The notes: generated by a model from the sequence alone, not told the origin. A stretch of DNA of 13,736 nt from Patescibacteria group bacterium (GCA_018814945.1 JAHIYT010000016.1:1-13736), one strand, 5' to 3'. Positions 1-7,805 are shown, counted from the first letter of the stretch. Translations and numbers: made by a program.

Positions 1-234
1 CCTAAAAATAGAGAAGGATCTGGTAAGCAACCAGGCGAAATGATATTAAGACTTGCTGATCATGGTAAATTTGCACCATTTACACGTGAAAGATTAAAAA
101 GTCTGGGTATTAGAGAGCAATCAAGCGTAGAAGAAATGGAAAATATAATAAACAGAATATCTTTTACGGATCAGAAAGAAAGAGCTGGAATGGAAATGCT
201 TAAGTTTTATTTACTACCGGAATTAAGAACCTAA
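1..234 (+). CDS. C-terminal end of an unrecognised protein (partial)
   Basis: The reading frame is open from the first base of the window and ends with TAA at 232-234, so the true start lies upstream. The visible 77 residues are charged and soluble-looking, with no membrane segment or signal. They begin K-N-R-E-G-S-G-K-Q-P-G-E and contain a likely helix-turn stretch (F-T-R-E-R-L-K-S-L-G-I) followed by an acidic helix. The internal ATG at 40 is probably not the start, because the same frame runs unbroken upstream and there is no promoter-like sequence in the 39 bases before it. I do not recognise the family and assign no function. The next gene starts 60 bases downstream on the same strand, so the two could share a transcript. 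Confidence 0.6.
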   Translation, partial: PKNREGSGKQPGEMILRLADHGKFAPFTRERLKSLGIREQSSVEEMENIINRISFTDQKERAGMEMLKFYLLPELRT

Positions 235-294
235 TTATCTGGCTTTTGAGCTAGAAACATGATAAACTTAACTAAGTAAATAATAAAAAATAAA

Positions 295-582
295 ATGGAA
301 TTCTTTGCAATGTACAACTCCCCACTGGAAGTATTATATCTAGTTCTATCAATTGGAATTGTTCTTTTGGTAATATTTCTAGTTCTTGCCCTATATCATC
401 TGATTGCAATTCTTAGCAACGTAAAAAAGGTTACCGCAAAAGCAAAAGATACTGTTGAATTAGTTAATCATTATCTTTGGCAGCCTATTAAAATTGCCAT
501 GATGATTATAGAAAAAGGTAAGCATTACGCATCACAGCAATGTGAAAAAGCGGAAAAGGCAAGCAAGAAGAAAAAGAAATAA
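295..582 (+). CDS. small single-pass membrane protein with Lys-rich tail
   Basis: A 95-residue protein of unknown function. One strongly hydrophobic segment spans about residues 13-38 (L-Y-L-V-L-S-I-G-I-V-L-L-V-I-F-L-V-L-A-L). It is followed by an amphipathic helix with regularly spaced Lys (about 43-60) and a very basic Lys-rich C-terminus. This single helix plus cytoplasmic amphipathic helix resembles DUF948-type or YtxH-type small membrane proteins, but I see no diagnostic motif, so this is only a resemblance. Two starts are possible, ATG at 295 and ATG at 310 (residue 6). Neither has a Shine-Dalgarno site, and the shorter form still contains the whole membrane segment. A possible extended -10 (TG-A-TAAACT, 260-268) lies upstream without a good -35. 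A terminator-like hairpin follows at 613-651. Confidence 0.7.
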   Translation: MEFFAMYNSPLEVLYLVLSIGIVLLVIFLVLALYHLIAILSNVKKVTAKAKDTVELVNHYLWQPIKIAMMIIEKGKHYASQQCEKAEKASKKKKK

Positions 583-603
583 TATTTCTGATTTGTGAAT
601 TGT

Positions 604-703
604 GATTTCTGATTCGATGTAAGATTTAAGATTTTACATTCGAAATTTTTTGACTAGTCACGATAAATACAAAATACCAAATGTGAAATAGGAATCAGAA
701 ATC
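604..703. repeat. 12-bp inverted repeat framing the convergent intergenic region
   Basis: GATTTCTGATTC at 604-615 is repeated as its exact reverse complement at 692-703, directly next to the gpmI stop codon (704-706). The arms enclose the terminator hairpin of the small membrane protein gene. Part of the left arm is also echoed at 587-600 (TTCTGATTTGTGAATTG). The arms are 76 bases apart, so a simple transcript hairpin is possible but not obviously a terminator. Function unknown. Confidence 0.6.
613..651 (+). terminator. probable Rho-independent terminator after the small membrane protein gene
   Basis: Left arm TTCG-ATGTAA (613-622), loop 623-633, right arm TTACAT-(T)-CGAA (634-644) with one bulged T, then A and six T (646-651). 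The stem is AT-rich and so weak, but the 10 base pairs and T-run are correctly placed 30 bases after the stop. The minus strand has no T-run beyond the hairpin, so it does not appear to serve gpmI. Confidence 0.5.
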
Positions 704-2212
704 TCAAATTAATGCATCACATTCCATTTCTTCCGGCTTCGGCACACCCAACAGCTTGAGAATGGTTGGTGCTATTTGGCATAATCCACCTTGTTTCACA
801 CTAGTAATTTTCTCATTTGGATCAGCTAGCAAAAAGATAACCGGATTCATGGAGTGGGCTGGTTTTTGATCACCATTTGCATACACCATATCATCTGCAT
901 TACCATGATCGGCAGTAAGTAGCATTGTGTAAGCAGATTCCATAGCTTGTTTGTAAAGTCTGCCTATTCCTTCGTCTACAGATTCTACAGCTTTAACGGT
1001 TGCCTCTAGGTCACCGGAGTGACCGACAAGATCGCAGTTAGCATAATTTACAATTATTACATCGTGGTGAGCATCTTTCAGTGCACCTACAACTTTCTCC
1101 GTTACTTCCGGTGCAGACATTTCTGGTTGCTCGGCATAACTTGGAACCTTTGGTGAATGCACTAGTATACGATCTTCACCTTTTACAGGCTCTTCAACTT
1201 GTGAGTTGAAAAAGAAAGTTACATGAGCGTATTTTTCTGTTTCTGCACATCTGAGTTGTGTTTTGCCATTTTTTGAGAGCCAATTAGCCAAATTATTTTC
1301 AACTTTTGGTACATCAAATACAACCGGTGCAATCTCGGAATATGGCCCCATGCATACAAACTCGACTGTACCCACATGCCTTTCAAATTCAGTGAAGTTA
1401 GGGTCAACGAATGCGGATGTAAGCTGACGTGTGCGGTCTGTTCGGTAATTGAAAAATATAAGTGCATCACCTTCTTTTACAAGTCCGGACTCGTCTAAAA
1501 CAATTGGCGGAATATAATAATCGGTTATATCTTTGTCCGCTTCGTAATGATGTGCAAGAGCCTTATAGGGATCAGAAAAAGATTCCCCTTCCCCAAGTGT
1601 CATTAGGCGATATCCTTTTTCTGTACGATCCCAATTTTTATCACGATCCATAGAAAAATAACGCCCAACCATTGTAGCAATTTTTCCAACACCAGTTTCT
1701 TCGATTTTGTTCTCAACCTGTTTTATAAATCTATCCGCACTACGTTCTTCTACATCACGCCCATCGAGTATTAGGTGGACGTAAACATTTTCAAGTTTTT
1801 CTTTCGCCGCCCAATCTAGGAGGGCAAGAAGGTGATTGATATGAGAATGAACCCCTTTGTCAGAGATCATACCAAGTAAATGGAGAGATTTTTTGTTCTC
1901 TTTGGCATGTTGGAATGCATTTACTAATGGTTTCTTTTTATAAAACGATCCATCTTCAATAGACCAATTTATATCGAGAAGAAATTGTGGAACGACACGC
2001 CCTGCACCAATGGTAAAATGACCAACTTCAGAACCGCCCATGCTACCTTCGGTAAGACCAACAGCTTCACCGAAGCATTGTAGAATATTAAAAGGATATT
2101 TTCTGCGGAGCATATCAATATTTGGCGTATTAGCCAAAGTAATGGCGTTACCAGGCCCCGGAGGAGCCTCACCAAAACCATCACATATTACAAGAAGAAC
2201 TTTCTTATTCAT
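704..2212 (-). CDS. gpmI: 2,3-bisphosphoglycerate-independent phosphoglycerate mutase
   Basis: Interconverts 3- and 2-phosphoglycerate in glycolysis/gluconeogenesis in the cytoplasm, using two metal ions (Mn in characterised bacterial members) and a phosphoserine intermediate. The alkaline-phosphatase-like fold is clear: metal Asp11 in V-I-C-D-G-F-G; nucleophile Ser61 in M-G-G-S-E-V-G-H; His122 in G-V-H-S-H; the substrate loop D-G-R-D-V (150-154); G-R-Y-F-S-M-D-R-D; F-F-N-Y-R-T-D-R; metal residues Asp394 and His398 (N-C-D-L-V-G-H-S-G), Asp435 and His436 (T-A-D-H-G-N), and His453 (A-H-S-M-N-P-V). All key residues are present, and 502 residues is close to the usual length of about 510. I chose the ATG at 2212 over the in-frame ATG at 2269: homology starts at N-K-K-V-L-L, and a good promoter (2237-2266) lies between the two ATGs. 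The gene converges with the small membrane gene and diverges from rel. Odd feature: residues 241-244 (E-S-G-L) are encoded by a near-copy of the palindrome found in the transposase gene. Confidence 0.97.
   Translation of the reverse strand: MNKKVLLVICDGFGEAPPGPGNAITLANTPNIDMLRRKYPFNILQCFGEAVGLTEGSMGGSEVGHFTIGAGRVVPQFLLDINWSIEDGSFYKKKPLVNAFQHAKENKKSLHLLGMISDKGVHSHINHLLALLDWAAKEKLENVYVHLILDGRDVEERSADRFIKQVENKIEETGVGKIATMVGRYFSMDRDKNWDRTEKGYRLMTLGEGESFSDPYKALAHHYEADKDITDYYIPPIVLDESGLVKEGDALIFFNYRTDRTRQLTSAFVDPNFTEFERHVGTVEFVCMGPYSEIAPVVFDVPKVENNLANWLSKNGKTQLRCAETEKYAHVTFFFNSQVEEPVKGEDRILVHSPKVPSYAEQPEMSAPEVTEKVVGALKDAHHDVIIVNYANCDLVGHSGDLEATVKAVESVDEGIGRLYKQAMESAYTMLLTADHGNADDMVYANGDQKPAHSMNPVIFLLADPNEKITSVKQGGLCQIAPTILKLLGVPKPEEMECDALI
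1481..1492. repeat. near-copy (11/12) of the GAGTCCGGACTC palindrome inside gpmI
   Basis: The plus strand reads AAGTCCGGACTC, with a perfect 10-bp palindromic centre (AGTCCGGACT, 1482-1491). On the gpmI strand it reads GAG TCC GGA CTT, encoding E-S-G-L in a surface-type loop just before K-E-G-D-A-L-I-F-F-N. It could be coincidence or a decayed member of the palindrome family seen at 7824-8456. Confidence 0.45.
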
Positions 2213-2236
2213 TATTTTTTTATTTACGTTGTCACT

Positions 2237-2266
2237 ACTATAACAATGACTGATGAACTGTGTCCA
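2237..2266 (-). promoter_or_regulatory. sigma70-type promoter of gpmI
   Basis: On the minus strand TGGACA (2266-2261) is followed after 18 bases by TATAGT (2242-2237). Both boxes match consensus in five of six positions. Transcription would start near 2230, giving a leader of about 18 bases to the ATG at 2212. This makes the upstream ATG at 2269 impossible on this transcript. Confidence 0.65.
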
Positions 2267-2294
2267 CATTGGTAATTAATCAATTAAGACATTC

Positions 2295-2319
2295 ATTGAA
2301 AATTGAAAATTGAAAATTG
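2295..2319. repeat. 7-bp tandem repeat (ATTGAAA), about 3.6 copies
   Basis: Three full ATTGAAA units (2295-2301, 2302-2308, 2309-2315) plus a partial ATTG lie between the divergent gpmI and rel promoters, 22 bases upstream of the rel -35 box. A simple repeat of this kind is prone to length change. I see no binding-site symmetry. Confidence 0.8.
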
Positions 2320-2340
2320 TTAAATTTATAGCTAATTGAT

Positions 2341-2369
2341 TTGCTTAACAACACTTAGTAAGGTAGAAT
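2341..2369 (+). promoter_or_regulatory. sigma70-type promoter of rel
   Basis: TTGCTT (2341-2346), a 17-base spacer, then TAGAAT (2364-2369; five of six consensus). Transcription would start near 2376, leaving a leader of only about 18 bases without a Shine-Dalgarno site. The -35 box is poor (three of six), so the call rests on spacing, the -10 box and position. Confidence 0.55.
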
Positions 2370-2393
2370 GTTAGCTATTCCTCGTAATTTTAT

Positions 2394-4568
2394 ATGGCCA
2401 AAAAAGCAACTATAAACGACATAATCAACGGGGCAAAAAAATATCTTCCAAAAGTTGATGAGGAAAGGCTTTTGAGGGCATACGAGTTTGCTAAAAAAGC
2501 CCATGAGGGAACTTTGCGTAATTCTGGAGATCCATACATTCAACATCCACTGGAGGTCGCAAAAATACTTCTAGATCTTAGACCAGACGAAGACTCGTTA
2601 GTGGTTGCCTTGCTTCATGACGTACTTGAAGATACGGATGTAACTGTTGATGATTTGAGAAAAGAATTCAACGACAGTGTTATTCCTCTGCTAAAGGGCA
2701 TGGAAAAATTGGGAACAGTATATTATCGCGGACGTGAAAGGCAAATCGAAAATTTAAGAAAAATGTTTTTGGCGATGTCTAACGACATTCGTGTAATTTT
2801 AGTAAAATTGGCAGATCGTCTTCATAATATGAAAACGCTGGAATATCTTCCTGAAGAAAAACAAAAGGTAATAGCAAAAGAAACATTAACAATTTATTCG
2901 CCTATAGCAGCCCGTTTGGGTATCTATCGAGTAAAGAATGAATTGGATGATCTTGCTTTCAAGCACCTCTACCCGGATGAATACAAAAGGCTTTTAGATG
3001 ACATGCAGGAGACTACTGGAATGCAGCAGAACATAATAAAAAAGAGTAAGAGTATTCTGGCAAAAACCTTAAAGGACGCTGGTTTGGAGGTGGAGATTGA
3101 GGGAAGGGTGAAACATTTATATAGCATATATAAAAAACTTGATAAGAAAGATAAGAATTACATTTCTGAACTTTACGATATTTTTGCTTTGAGAATTATT
3201 GTAGAAAATGAGGAAGAATGCTACAAAACTCTTGGAACCGTACATAAAAACTGGACTCCACTTTCCAGAAGATTTAAGGACTACATTGCAAACCCAAAAG
3301 TTAATGGCTATCAAAGTTTGCATACTACTCTAATTGGTCTTTGTCCAAAATTACATAATCAGCCAATTGAAATTCAGATTAGATCAAAGGAGATGAATTT
3401 GGTTGCTAAGTATGGTGTCGCCGCACATTGGCAATATAAAGAACAGGACGGATATTCTATTGCCGTTCCTGAGCAAAAATTAAAATGGATTCAAAACCTC
3501 GTAAGCCTTCACGAAAATTTAAAAAACAATAGTGAGTTTATTGAATCTCTCAGTATTGATATCTTTCATGACAGAATTTTTGCCTTAACACCAAAGGGTG
3601 ATGTATTGGATCTACCAATGGATGCAACCCCTATAGATTTTGCCTACACAGTACACACAGACCTTGGTCATTGTTGTAAAGGAGCCAAAATAAACGGGAA
3701 AATAGTACCTCTGGACTATAAATTGAGAAATGGACAAATGGTTGAAATTATCAAAAGTAACGCAGCACAGCCTAATCGTTATTGGCTTTCATTTGTAAAG
3801 ACATCTCATGCCAAAAACAAAATCAAGCAATGGTTTAATTCTCAAGACAAAGACAACTTAGTAAAGATGGGGAAGGAGCTTGTAAACAAACATCTAACTA
3901 GATTCAATCAATCATTATTAGACCCAGACCTTGGGATTTTAAAAAATTATGCGAATAAAAAGATGACAATCCGTGAAAGGGAAGAATTATTGGAAAAAAT
4001 TGGAAACGGTTCGATTGACGTAATGAGTGTAATTAAAAAAATTCTACCAGAAGATACTGTACTAAAAACACCATTGAAAGAAAAAATGGCCAGTGCAGTA
4101 CTTACAGAGGGTGTACAACTGGATAAAGATACGGAGATCTTAATTACGGGAGATAAAGGATATAAAACACAAATTGCTACTTGTTGCATGCCTACCCAAA
4201 ATGATGAAATTATTGGCTACATCACTCTTGGTCGAGGTGTAACAATTCACAACAAAAATTGTAAAGTTTTAAAAGGACATAGTGATAAGAGATTAATTAA
4301 GGCTTCTTGGAGCACCAGAAAAGAACCAAAGTATGAAGTTAAACTATCTTTGAAACGTCAGTCCCGTATAGGTATGTTGCGTGACATAGCAGAGGTTTTC
4401 GCAAATGCTGAAATACCAATTTTAGATATAGAGAATATACGTCATGAAGATTCAGACATGGGGGAAATTATTATAACCGCAAGTTTGGATAGCTGGGAAA
4501 CATTAAATGACATCATACAGAAGCTTGAAGCCATTCCTGGTATATTCAACGTGAAAGAGATAGATTAG
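2394..4568 (+). CDS. rel: bifunctional (p)ppGpp synthetase/hydrolase, Rel/SpoT family
   Basis: Makes and degrades the alarmone (p)ppGpp, the signal of the stringent response; long Rel proteins bind stalled ribosomes. 724 residues, full length for a long RSH protein. Order: HD hydrolase domain (about 20-190) with His51 (Q-H-P-L-E-V-A), His75-Asp76 and Glu79-Asp80 (L-L-H-D-V-L-E-D-T), and Asp140 (K-L-A-D-R-L-H-N-M); synthetase domain (about 235-350) with Y-D-I-F-A-L-R, the R-F-K-D motif (292-295), N-G-Y-Q-S-L-H-T and E325 in I-E-I-Q-I-R; TGS domain (about 390-454); a helical region; the Cys-rich/zinc-finger-like part (C-C-M-P near 600, N-K-N-C-K-V-L near 630); and a C-terminal ACT domain (from about 650). 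The HD residues are intact and R-F-K-D is the form found in bifunctional enzymes, so both activities are expected. It has its own promoter and diverges from gpmI. The symbol rel is used because rel, relA and spoT cannot be separated by sequence alone in lineages with one such enzyme. Confidence 0.95.
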   Translation: MAKKATINDIINGAKKYLPKVDEERLLRAYEFAKKAHEGTLRNSGDPYIQHPLEVAKILLDLRPDEDSLVVALLHDVLEDTDVTVDDLRKEFNDSVIPLLKGMEKLGTVYYRGRERQIENLRKMFLAMSNDIRVILVKLADRLHNMKTLEYLPEEKQKVIAKETLTIYSPIAARLGIYRVKNELDDLAFKHLYPDEYKRLLDDMQETTGMQQNIIKKSKSILAKTLKDAGLEVEIEGRVKHLYSIYKKLDKKDKNYISELYDIFALRIIVENEEECYKTLGTVHKNWTPLSRRFKDYIANPKVNGYQSLHTTLIGLCPKLHNQPIEIQIRSKEMNLVAKYGVAAHWQYKEQDGYSIAVPEQKLKWIQNLVSLHENLKNNSEFIESLSIDIFHDRIFALTPKGDVLDLPMDATPIDFAYTVHTDLGHCCKGAKINGKIVPLDYKLRNGQMVEIIKSNAAQPNRYWLSFVKTSHAKNKIKQWFNSQDKDNLVKMGKELVNKHLTRFNQSLLDPDLGILKNYANKKMTIREREELLEKIGNGSIDVMSVIKKILPEDTVLKTPLKEKMASAVLTEGVQLDKDTEILITGDKGYKTQIATCCMPTQNDEIIGYITLGRGVTIHNKNCKVLKGHSDKRLIKASWSTRKEPKYEVKLSLKRQSRIGMLRDIAEVFANAEIPILDIENIRHEDSDMGEIIITASLDSWETLNDIIQKLEAIPGIFNVKEID

Positions 4569-4653
4569 TTTCTCTGAAAACTTTTACTCCTTTGATTTAA
4601 TAATATCGAATATCGATTTTATATTTTTGAATATGGTATTTGGCTCTGTATGG

Positions 4654-4662
4654 TGGTATACT
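4654..4662 (+). promoter_or_regulatory. extended -10 promoter of the trigger factor gene
   Basis: TGG-TATACT fits an extended -10 (TG-n-TATAAT with one mismatch). No convincing -35 lies 16-18 bases upstream, as is common with extended -10 promoters. The start would be near 4669, about 25 bases before the ATG. The 125-base gap after rel has no clear terminator, so some read-through from rel is possible. Confidence 0.5.
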
Positions 4663-4693
4663 ACTCACACTGTGTTTTTAACATATTTTAACT

Positions 4694-5983
4694 ATGAAAG
4701 CAGAAATTAAGAAGCTTCCACAATCCCAAGTGGAAATTACAATTACCGTAGCTTATGACGATTATAAAAAGGCTGAAAAGTCAGCTATTGAAGAAATAAG
4801 TAAGGAAATTAAAATTGATGGTTTTAGATCTGGAAATATCCCAGAGGATATTGTGCGGAAGCAAGTTGATGAGAAAACTATCGCTGCAGTCACTCTAGAA
4901 AAGGTGATCCCTGTAACATACACAAAGGCCGTTAAGGACAATGATGTTCAGGTTATAGCCCAACCTAAGGTAGACATTAAAAAACCTGTTAAAAAGGAAG
5001 GAGATGAAATGGTATATACCGCCACAGTTGCCGTTATGCCAGAGGTGAAAGTAGGTGACTACAAAAAAATCAAAGTTGCTCGTCCAAAGGTAAAAGTTGA
5101 AAAGAAACAAGTCGATGAAACCATTCAAATGATCATGAACAGATTCGCTGAATGGGGTGATGTTAAACGCAAAGCTAAAGAAGGCGATAGAGTTGAAATT
5201 ACATTTACCGGATATGATGAAAAAGGTGAAGAAATACCTAATACTGCCAGTAAAAATCACCCATTAATACTTGGTAGTAAGTCTATGGTGCCTGGCTTTG
5301 AAGAGGCTATTGTTGGTATGGAAGTTGGGGAAGAAAAGGAATTTGATGTGAAATTTCCTAAAGAATATCACGCAAAGGCAATGCAAGATAAAAAGGTAAA
5401 ATTTAAACTCACCCTTGGCCGCCTGGAAGAGAAAAAAGACCAAAAGCTGGATGAAGCATTGGTAGAAAAAGTTTCAGGTCAGAAACAATCTGTAGATGAA
5501 TTTAAAAAGCGTGTTGAAGAAGATCTAATGCAAGAAATGGAACATCGCACAAGGCAAGAGCACGACAATAATGTTGTTAAGGAAATCATTAAAATCACTA
5601 AAGTAGATTTACCTGAGATTCTTATTATAGATGAAATTTCACAAATGAAAGAAGAGCAGAAGGCCAGAATACAACAGCAAGGCTTAAATTGGGAACAATA
5701 CTTACAACACATCAAAAAAACTGATGAAGATTTTGCCAAAGATCACAAAAAAGCTGCTGAAGAAAGATTACTCGCACGATTTGGTGTAACCCATATTATT
5801 AAGGACGCAAAGGTTGGTGTAGAGGATAAAGAAGTAGACGAAAAAATTAAAGAAATGGGTACTCAATACCCCAAAGAACAACAATCTCAATTTAAAGAGT
5901 ACTACAAAAAAGGATCCGATAATTATCGCAATCTTAAAAACAATATGGCAGCCGACAAGTTAATCGACATGTTATCTAAGTAA
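4694..5983 (+). CDS. tig: trigger factor, ribosome-bound chaperone/peptidyl-prolyl isomerase
   Basis: Binds next to the ribosomal exit tunnel and shields new chains; the middle domain is an FKBP-type prolyl isomerase. 429 residues, normal for the family. The N-terminal ribosome-binding domain (1-115) carries the signature loop G-F-R-S-G-N-I-P (43-50), matching the family pattern G-F-R-x-G-x-x-P. The FKBP domain covers about 162-245 (G-D-R-V-E-I-T-F-T-G, then M-V-P-G-F-E-E-A-I-V-G-M). The C-terminal helical arms follow (250-429), very rich in Lys, Glu and Gln. The ATG at 4694 starts exactly where family homology begins (M-K-A-E-I-K-K-L), 25 bases after the predicted transcript start. No Shine-Dalgarno site is visible. 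It converges with the lipoprotein gene across an inverted repeat (5985-6042). In many bacteria tig precedes clpP and clpX; here it does not. Confidence 0.95.
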   Translation: MKAEIKKLPQSQVEITITVAYDDYKKAEKSAIEEISKEIKIDGFRSGNIPEDIVRKQVDEKTIAAVTLEKVIPVTYTKAVKDNDVQVIAQPKVDIKKPVKKEGDEMVYTATVAVMPEVKVGDYKKIKVARPKVKVEKKQVDETIQMIMNRFAEWGDVKRKAKEGDRVEITFTGYDEKGEEIPNTASKNHPLILGSKSMVPGFEEAIVGMEVGEEKEFDVKFPKEYHAKAMQDKKVKFKLTLGRLEEKKDQKLDEALVEKVSGQKQSVDEFKKRVEEDLMQEMEHRTRQEHDNNVVKEIIKITKVDLPEILIIDEISQMKEEQKARIQQQGLNWEQYLQHIKKTDEDFAKDHKKAAEERLLARFGVTHIIKDAKVGVEDKEVDEKIKEMGTQYPKEQQSQFKEYYKKGSDNYRNLKNNMAADKLIDMLSK

Positions 5984-5984
5984 T

Positions 5985-6042
5985 TGTCTTTCGTTGTTTG
6001 CTATTGGTTTTTCGAACAACGAAGAACGAACAGTAAAAGACA
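5985..6042. repeat. nested inverted repeats between two convergent genes
   Basis: Two adjacent arms, TGTCTTT (5985-5991) and CGTTGTT (5992-5998), are matched by AACAACG (6015-6021) and AAAGACA (6036-6042), with 14 extra bases between the right-hand arms. A transcript from either gene could fold here, so it may mark transcript ends for both. Neither strand has a T-run after the structure, so I do not call a Rho-independent terminator. Confidence 0.5.
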
Positions 6043-6055
6043 GAAAAAGATAATT

Positions 6056-6586
6056 CTACGAATTTTCTTTTTCCTCCTCCCTCAATTTTTTGATCGCCTG
6101 TTGTGTCTGCAGATCAGTTTTGCGGAATTCAAGTTGCCAAGCATTGAAGTATTTTTCAGCTTCTTTACGGTTACCAGCCCGAATATAAGCCCAAGTAATA
6201 TCATATAGATAATCGAGGTCATTAAACTTGTCAATAATTGCCTGATACTGCTCCACAGCCAAATCAAACTCACCTACATCTTCGTAGAGACGCCCAAGAT
6301 TATGATGTGCGACACTTAGGGTATAACCATCAGACAATACATCTTTATAAACTTCAATTGCCTTATCTAATTCACCAAGTTTTTGATATGCACGAGCCAA
6401 TTCAACTATCTCCAGCGCAGCTTTACCCTCCCCTGTGTAATGTTCAATTTCATATTTAAGCACTTCAATATCAAACTCAATTTGCTTGATTTCCTCATCT
6501 GTCAAATCAACAGCAATTTTATGGCTATTAAAACAGCCGGATAAAAGAATAATTGAAACAACGAGTAACGATAATAACTTCTTCAT
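6056..6586 (-). CDS. TPR-repeat lipoprotein
   Basis: A 176-residue exported protein. The N-terminus M-K-K-L-L-S-L-L-V-V-S-I-I-L-L-S-G-C is a lipoprotein signal peptide with lipobox L-S-G-C and lipidated Cys18, so it should be anchored on the outer face of the cytoplasmic membrane. Residues from about 55 to 155 form tetratricopeptide-like helix pairs: A-R-A-Y-Q-K-L-G-E-L-D-K-A-I-E-V-Y, then A-H-H-N-L-G-R-L-Y-E-D-V-G-E-F-D-L-A-V-E-Q-Y, then I-T-W-A-Y-I-R-A-G-N-R-K-E-A-E-K-Y-F. Such scaffolds bind other proteins; the partner here is unknown. The C-terminus is highly charged. It lies 44 bases after the secreted FN3-type gene on the same strand and also has its own promoter whose -35 box lies in the tail of that gene. 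A role at the cell surface with its neighbour is an inference. Confidence 0.85.
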   Translation of the reverse strand: MKKLLSLLVVSIILLSGCFNSHKIAVDLTDEEIKQIEFDIEVLKYEIEHYTGEGKAALEIVELARAYQKLGELDKAIEVYKDVLSDGYTLSVAHHNLGRLYEDVGEFDLAVEQYQAIIDKFNDLDYLYDITWAYIRAGNRKEAEKYFNAWQLEFRKTDLQTQQAIKKLREEEKENS

Positions 6587-6615
6587 AATATAATAGTTTT
6601 AAAATTTAGATTAGA

Positions 6616-6644
6616 ATTATAGTACCTCTCTTACTCTTCATCAA
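6616..6644 (-). promoter_or_regulatory. sigma70-type promoter of the TPR lipoprotein gene
   Basis: Minus strand TTGATG (6644-6639), a 17-base spacer, then a perfect TATAAT (6621-6616). The -35 box and part of the spacer lie inside the last codons of the upstream gene. Start near 6609, leader about 22 bases. Confidence 0.6.
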
Positions 6645-7776
6645 TAAAATAATGAACACGGTTTAGAGCTTTGCCAAGTGCGGAACAATAACTGGCTGGT
6701 TCTTCTGCTTCTTCACAATTATCAACATAACGTGCTTCAGAATACTTCAGACGTTTTTCCATTAGCTCTAGATCCCAATCTGTTAGCTCTGTATCTACAT
6801 CTTCTTCGGACAAGGTGTTTTGTGTATATACAAGGTCAATACGCGCCCATAAACAAGCACTATCGTTTACGGCAGCAGGAACACCACTAGGCATACATTT
6901 TATTGCATAACGTATTTTATAGTAATTATATTTAGATTCTAAGTACGTAGTTTCTTCGTTCTCTTCCACTGGTTCCTCAACTGGTTCTTCAACTGGTTCT
7001 TCAATTTGCTCCCCAACAGTAAAACTAAGTTCATATACCTCACCTAAATTCCTTTGATCACGTGCATATATATAGTAAGTAAGTTCATCCCTCTCTTCCA
7101 CATTGGAATCAACAAATTGATCGGTATAAAGTGCTTCCATTTCGATGGTTTGATTGCCTCCATTGAGAACTCTTTCCACATTATTACTTACAAGATCGTA
7201 ATCTGGTGGATTGGTCCAATGTATAGCAACAGAAGAAAAGTCTTCAGCAATTTCATAACTAACATCATAAACAGGATATGGCGGTGTTTGGTCGCTCCTT
7301 ACGGAGGTAGTAACCTTGTATGAGTTTAAGTCACTAAAGTCAGCAACAAGATCTCCATTTAAATCAAGACCAATAAAACGGTTACTAAAATCGCGATTGT
7401 AGCTACGCATAGCAAGACCGGTAAGTGTTACTACCTCGCCATCTATAAAATCGCTATTAACGGAAATATGGAGGCTCTTTTTATCATTTGAATAAACAGG
7501 AGTGATTTCTGCATCCAAACGCCCCTCATCTACAGCAGTTCCACTAGCAGTAAGTTCTGCATCACCCCAGAGAATATATTGGTCAACATCAACTAACAAA
7601 TTAATCCCAAATTCTGCAGTAATTTCTGCATCAGCTTCTGCAACAATAGTTAAGGGGGAAATTTCTTGAGTATAGTTCTGAGCAATGTTATTTGCATAAT
7701 CAGAATATATACTAGCCGCATAAGCTACTGGCATTATTAGTAAGCTCAGAACCAGACTTATAGCTATTTTTTTCAT
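6631..7776 (-). CDS. secreted protein with FN3-like domain and dockerin-like calcium loop
   Basis: 381 residues of unknown function. A signal peptide (M-K-K-I-A-I-S-L-V-L-S-L-L-I-M-P-V-A-Y-A) is probably cut after A-Y-A at residue 20. The mature N-terminal part (about 40-160) is a beta-rich domain ending in D138-L-N-G-D-L-V-A-D-F-S-D149, which fits the D-x-N-x-D-x-x-x-D-x-x-D calcium loop of dockerin/EF-hand-like segments. A fibronectin type III-like domain follows (about 163-255; D-Q-T-P-P start, I-H-W-T-N-P-P-D-Y-D core). Next is an acidic linker of E-E-P-V repeats (259-273). The last 100 residues are helical with four Cys (294, 308, 353, 364) that could form two disulfides outside the cell. 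The RAYT gene stops 29 bases upstream and the lipoprotein gene follows 44 bases downstream, all on the minus strand. The promoter is unclear; a TATAGT-like box is visible near the RAYT stop codon but has no good -35. Confidence 0.8.
   Translation of the reverse strand: MKKIAISLVLSLLIMPVAYAASIYSDYANNIAQNYTQEISPLTIVAEADAEITAEFGINLLVDVDQYILWGDAELTASGTAVDEGRLDAEITPVYSNDKKSLHISVNSDFIDGEVVTLTGLAMRSYNRDFSNRFIGLDLNGDLVADFSDLNSYKVTTSVRSDQTPPYPVYDVSYEIAEDFSSVAIHWTNPPDYDLVSNNVERVLNGGNQTIEMEALYTDQFVDSNVEERDELTYYIYARDQRNLGEVYELSFTVGEQIEEPVEEPVEEPVEENEETTYLESKYNYYKIRYAIKCMPSGVPAAVNDSACLWARIDLVYTQNTLSEEDVDTELTDWDLELMEKRLKYSEARYVDNCEEAEEPASYCSALGKALNRVHYFIDEE
6967..7002. repeat. 12-bp tandem repeat coding for the E-E-P-V linker
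   Basis: Three 12-base units, CACTGGTTCCTC then AACTGGTTCTTC twice, encode the repeated Glu-Glu-Pro-Val linker of the secreted protein. The last two units are identical, so the array looks recently duplicated and could vary in copy number between strains. Confidence 0.85.
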
Positions 7777-7805
7777 GATAATTGGAATTAGGAATTGATA
7801 CGTAA

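Noticed and set aside
2213..2269. N-terminal extension of GpmI from the ATG at 2269
   Set aside because: The added 19 residues (M-W-T-Q-F-I-S-H) have no place in the family, and the gpmI promoter lies within this stretch.
4569..4625. Terminator after rel (ATATCGAATATCGAT)
   Set aside because: The stem is only about five AT-rich pairs and the T-run is short, so termination here is not supported.
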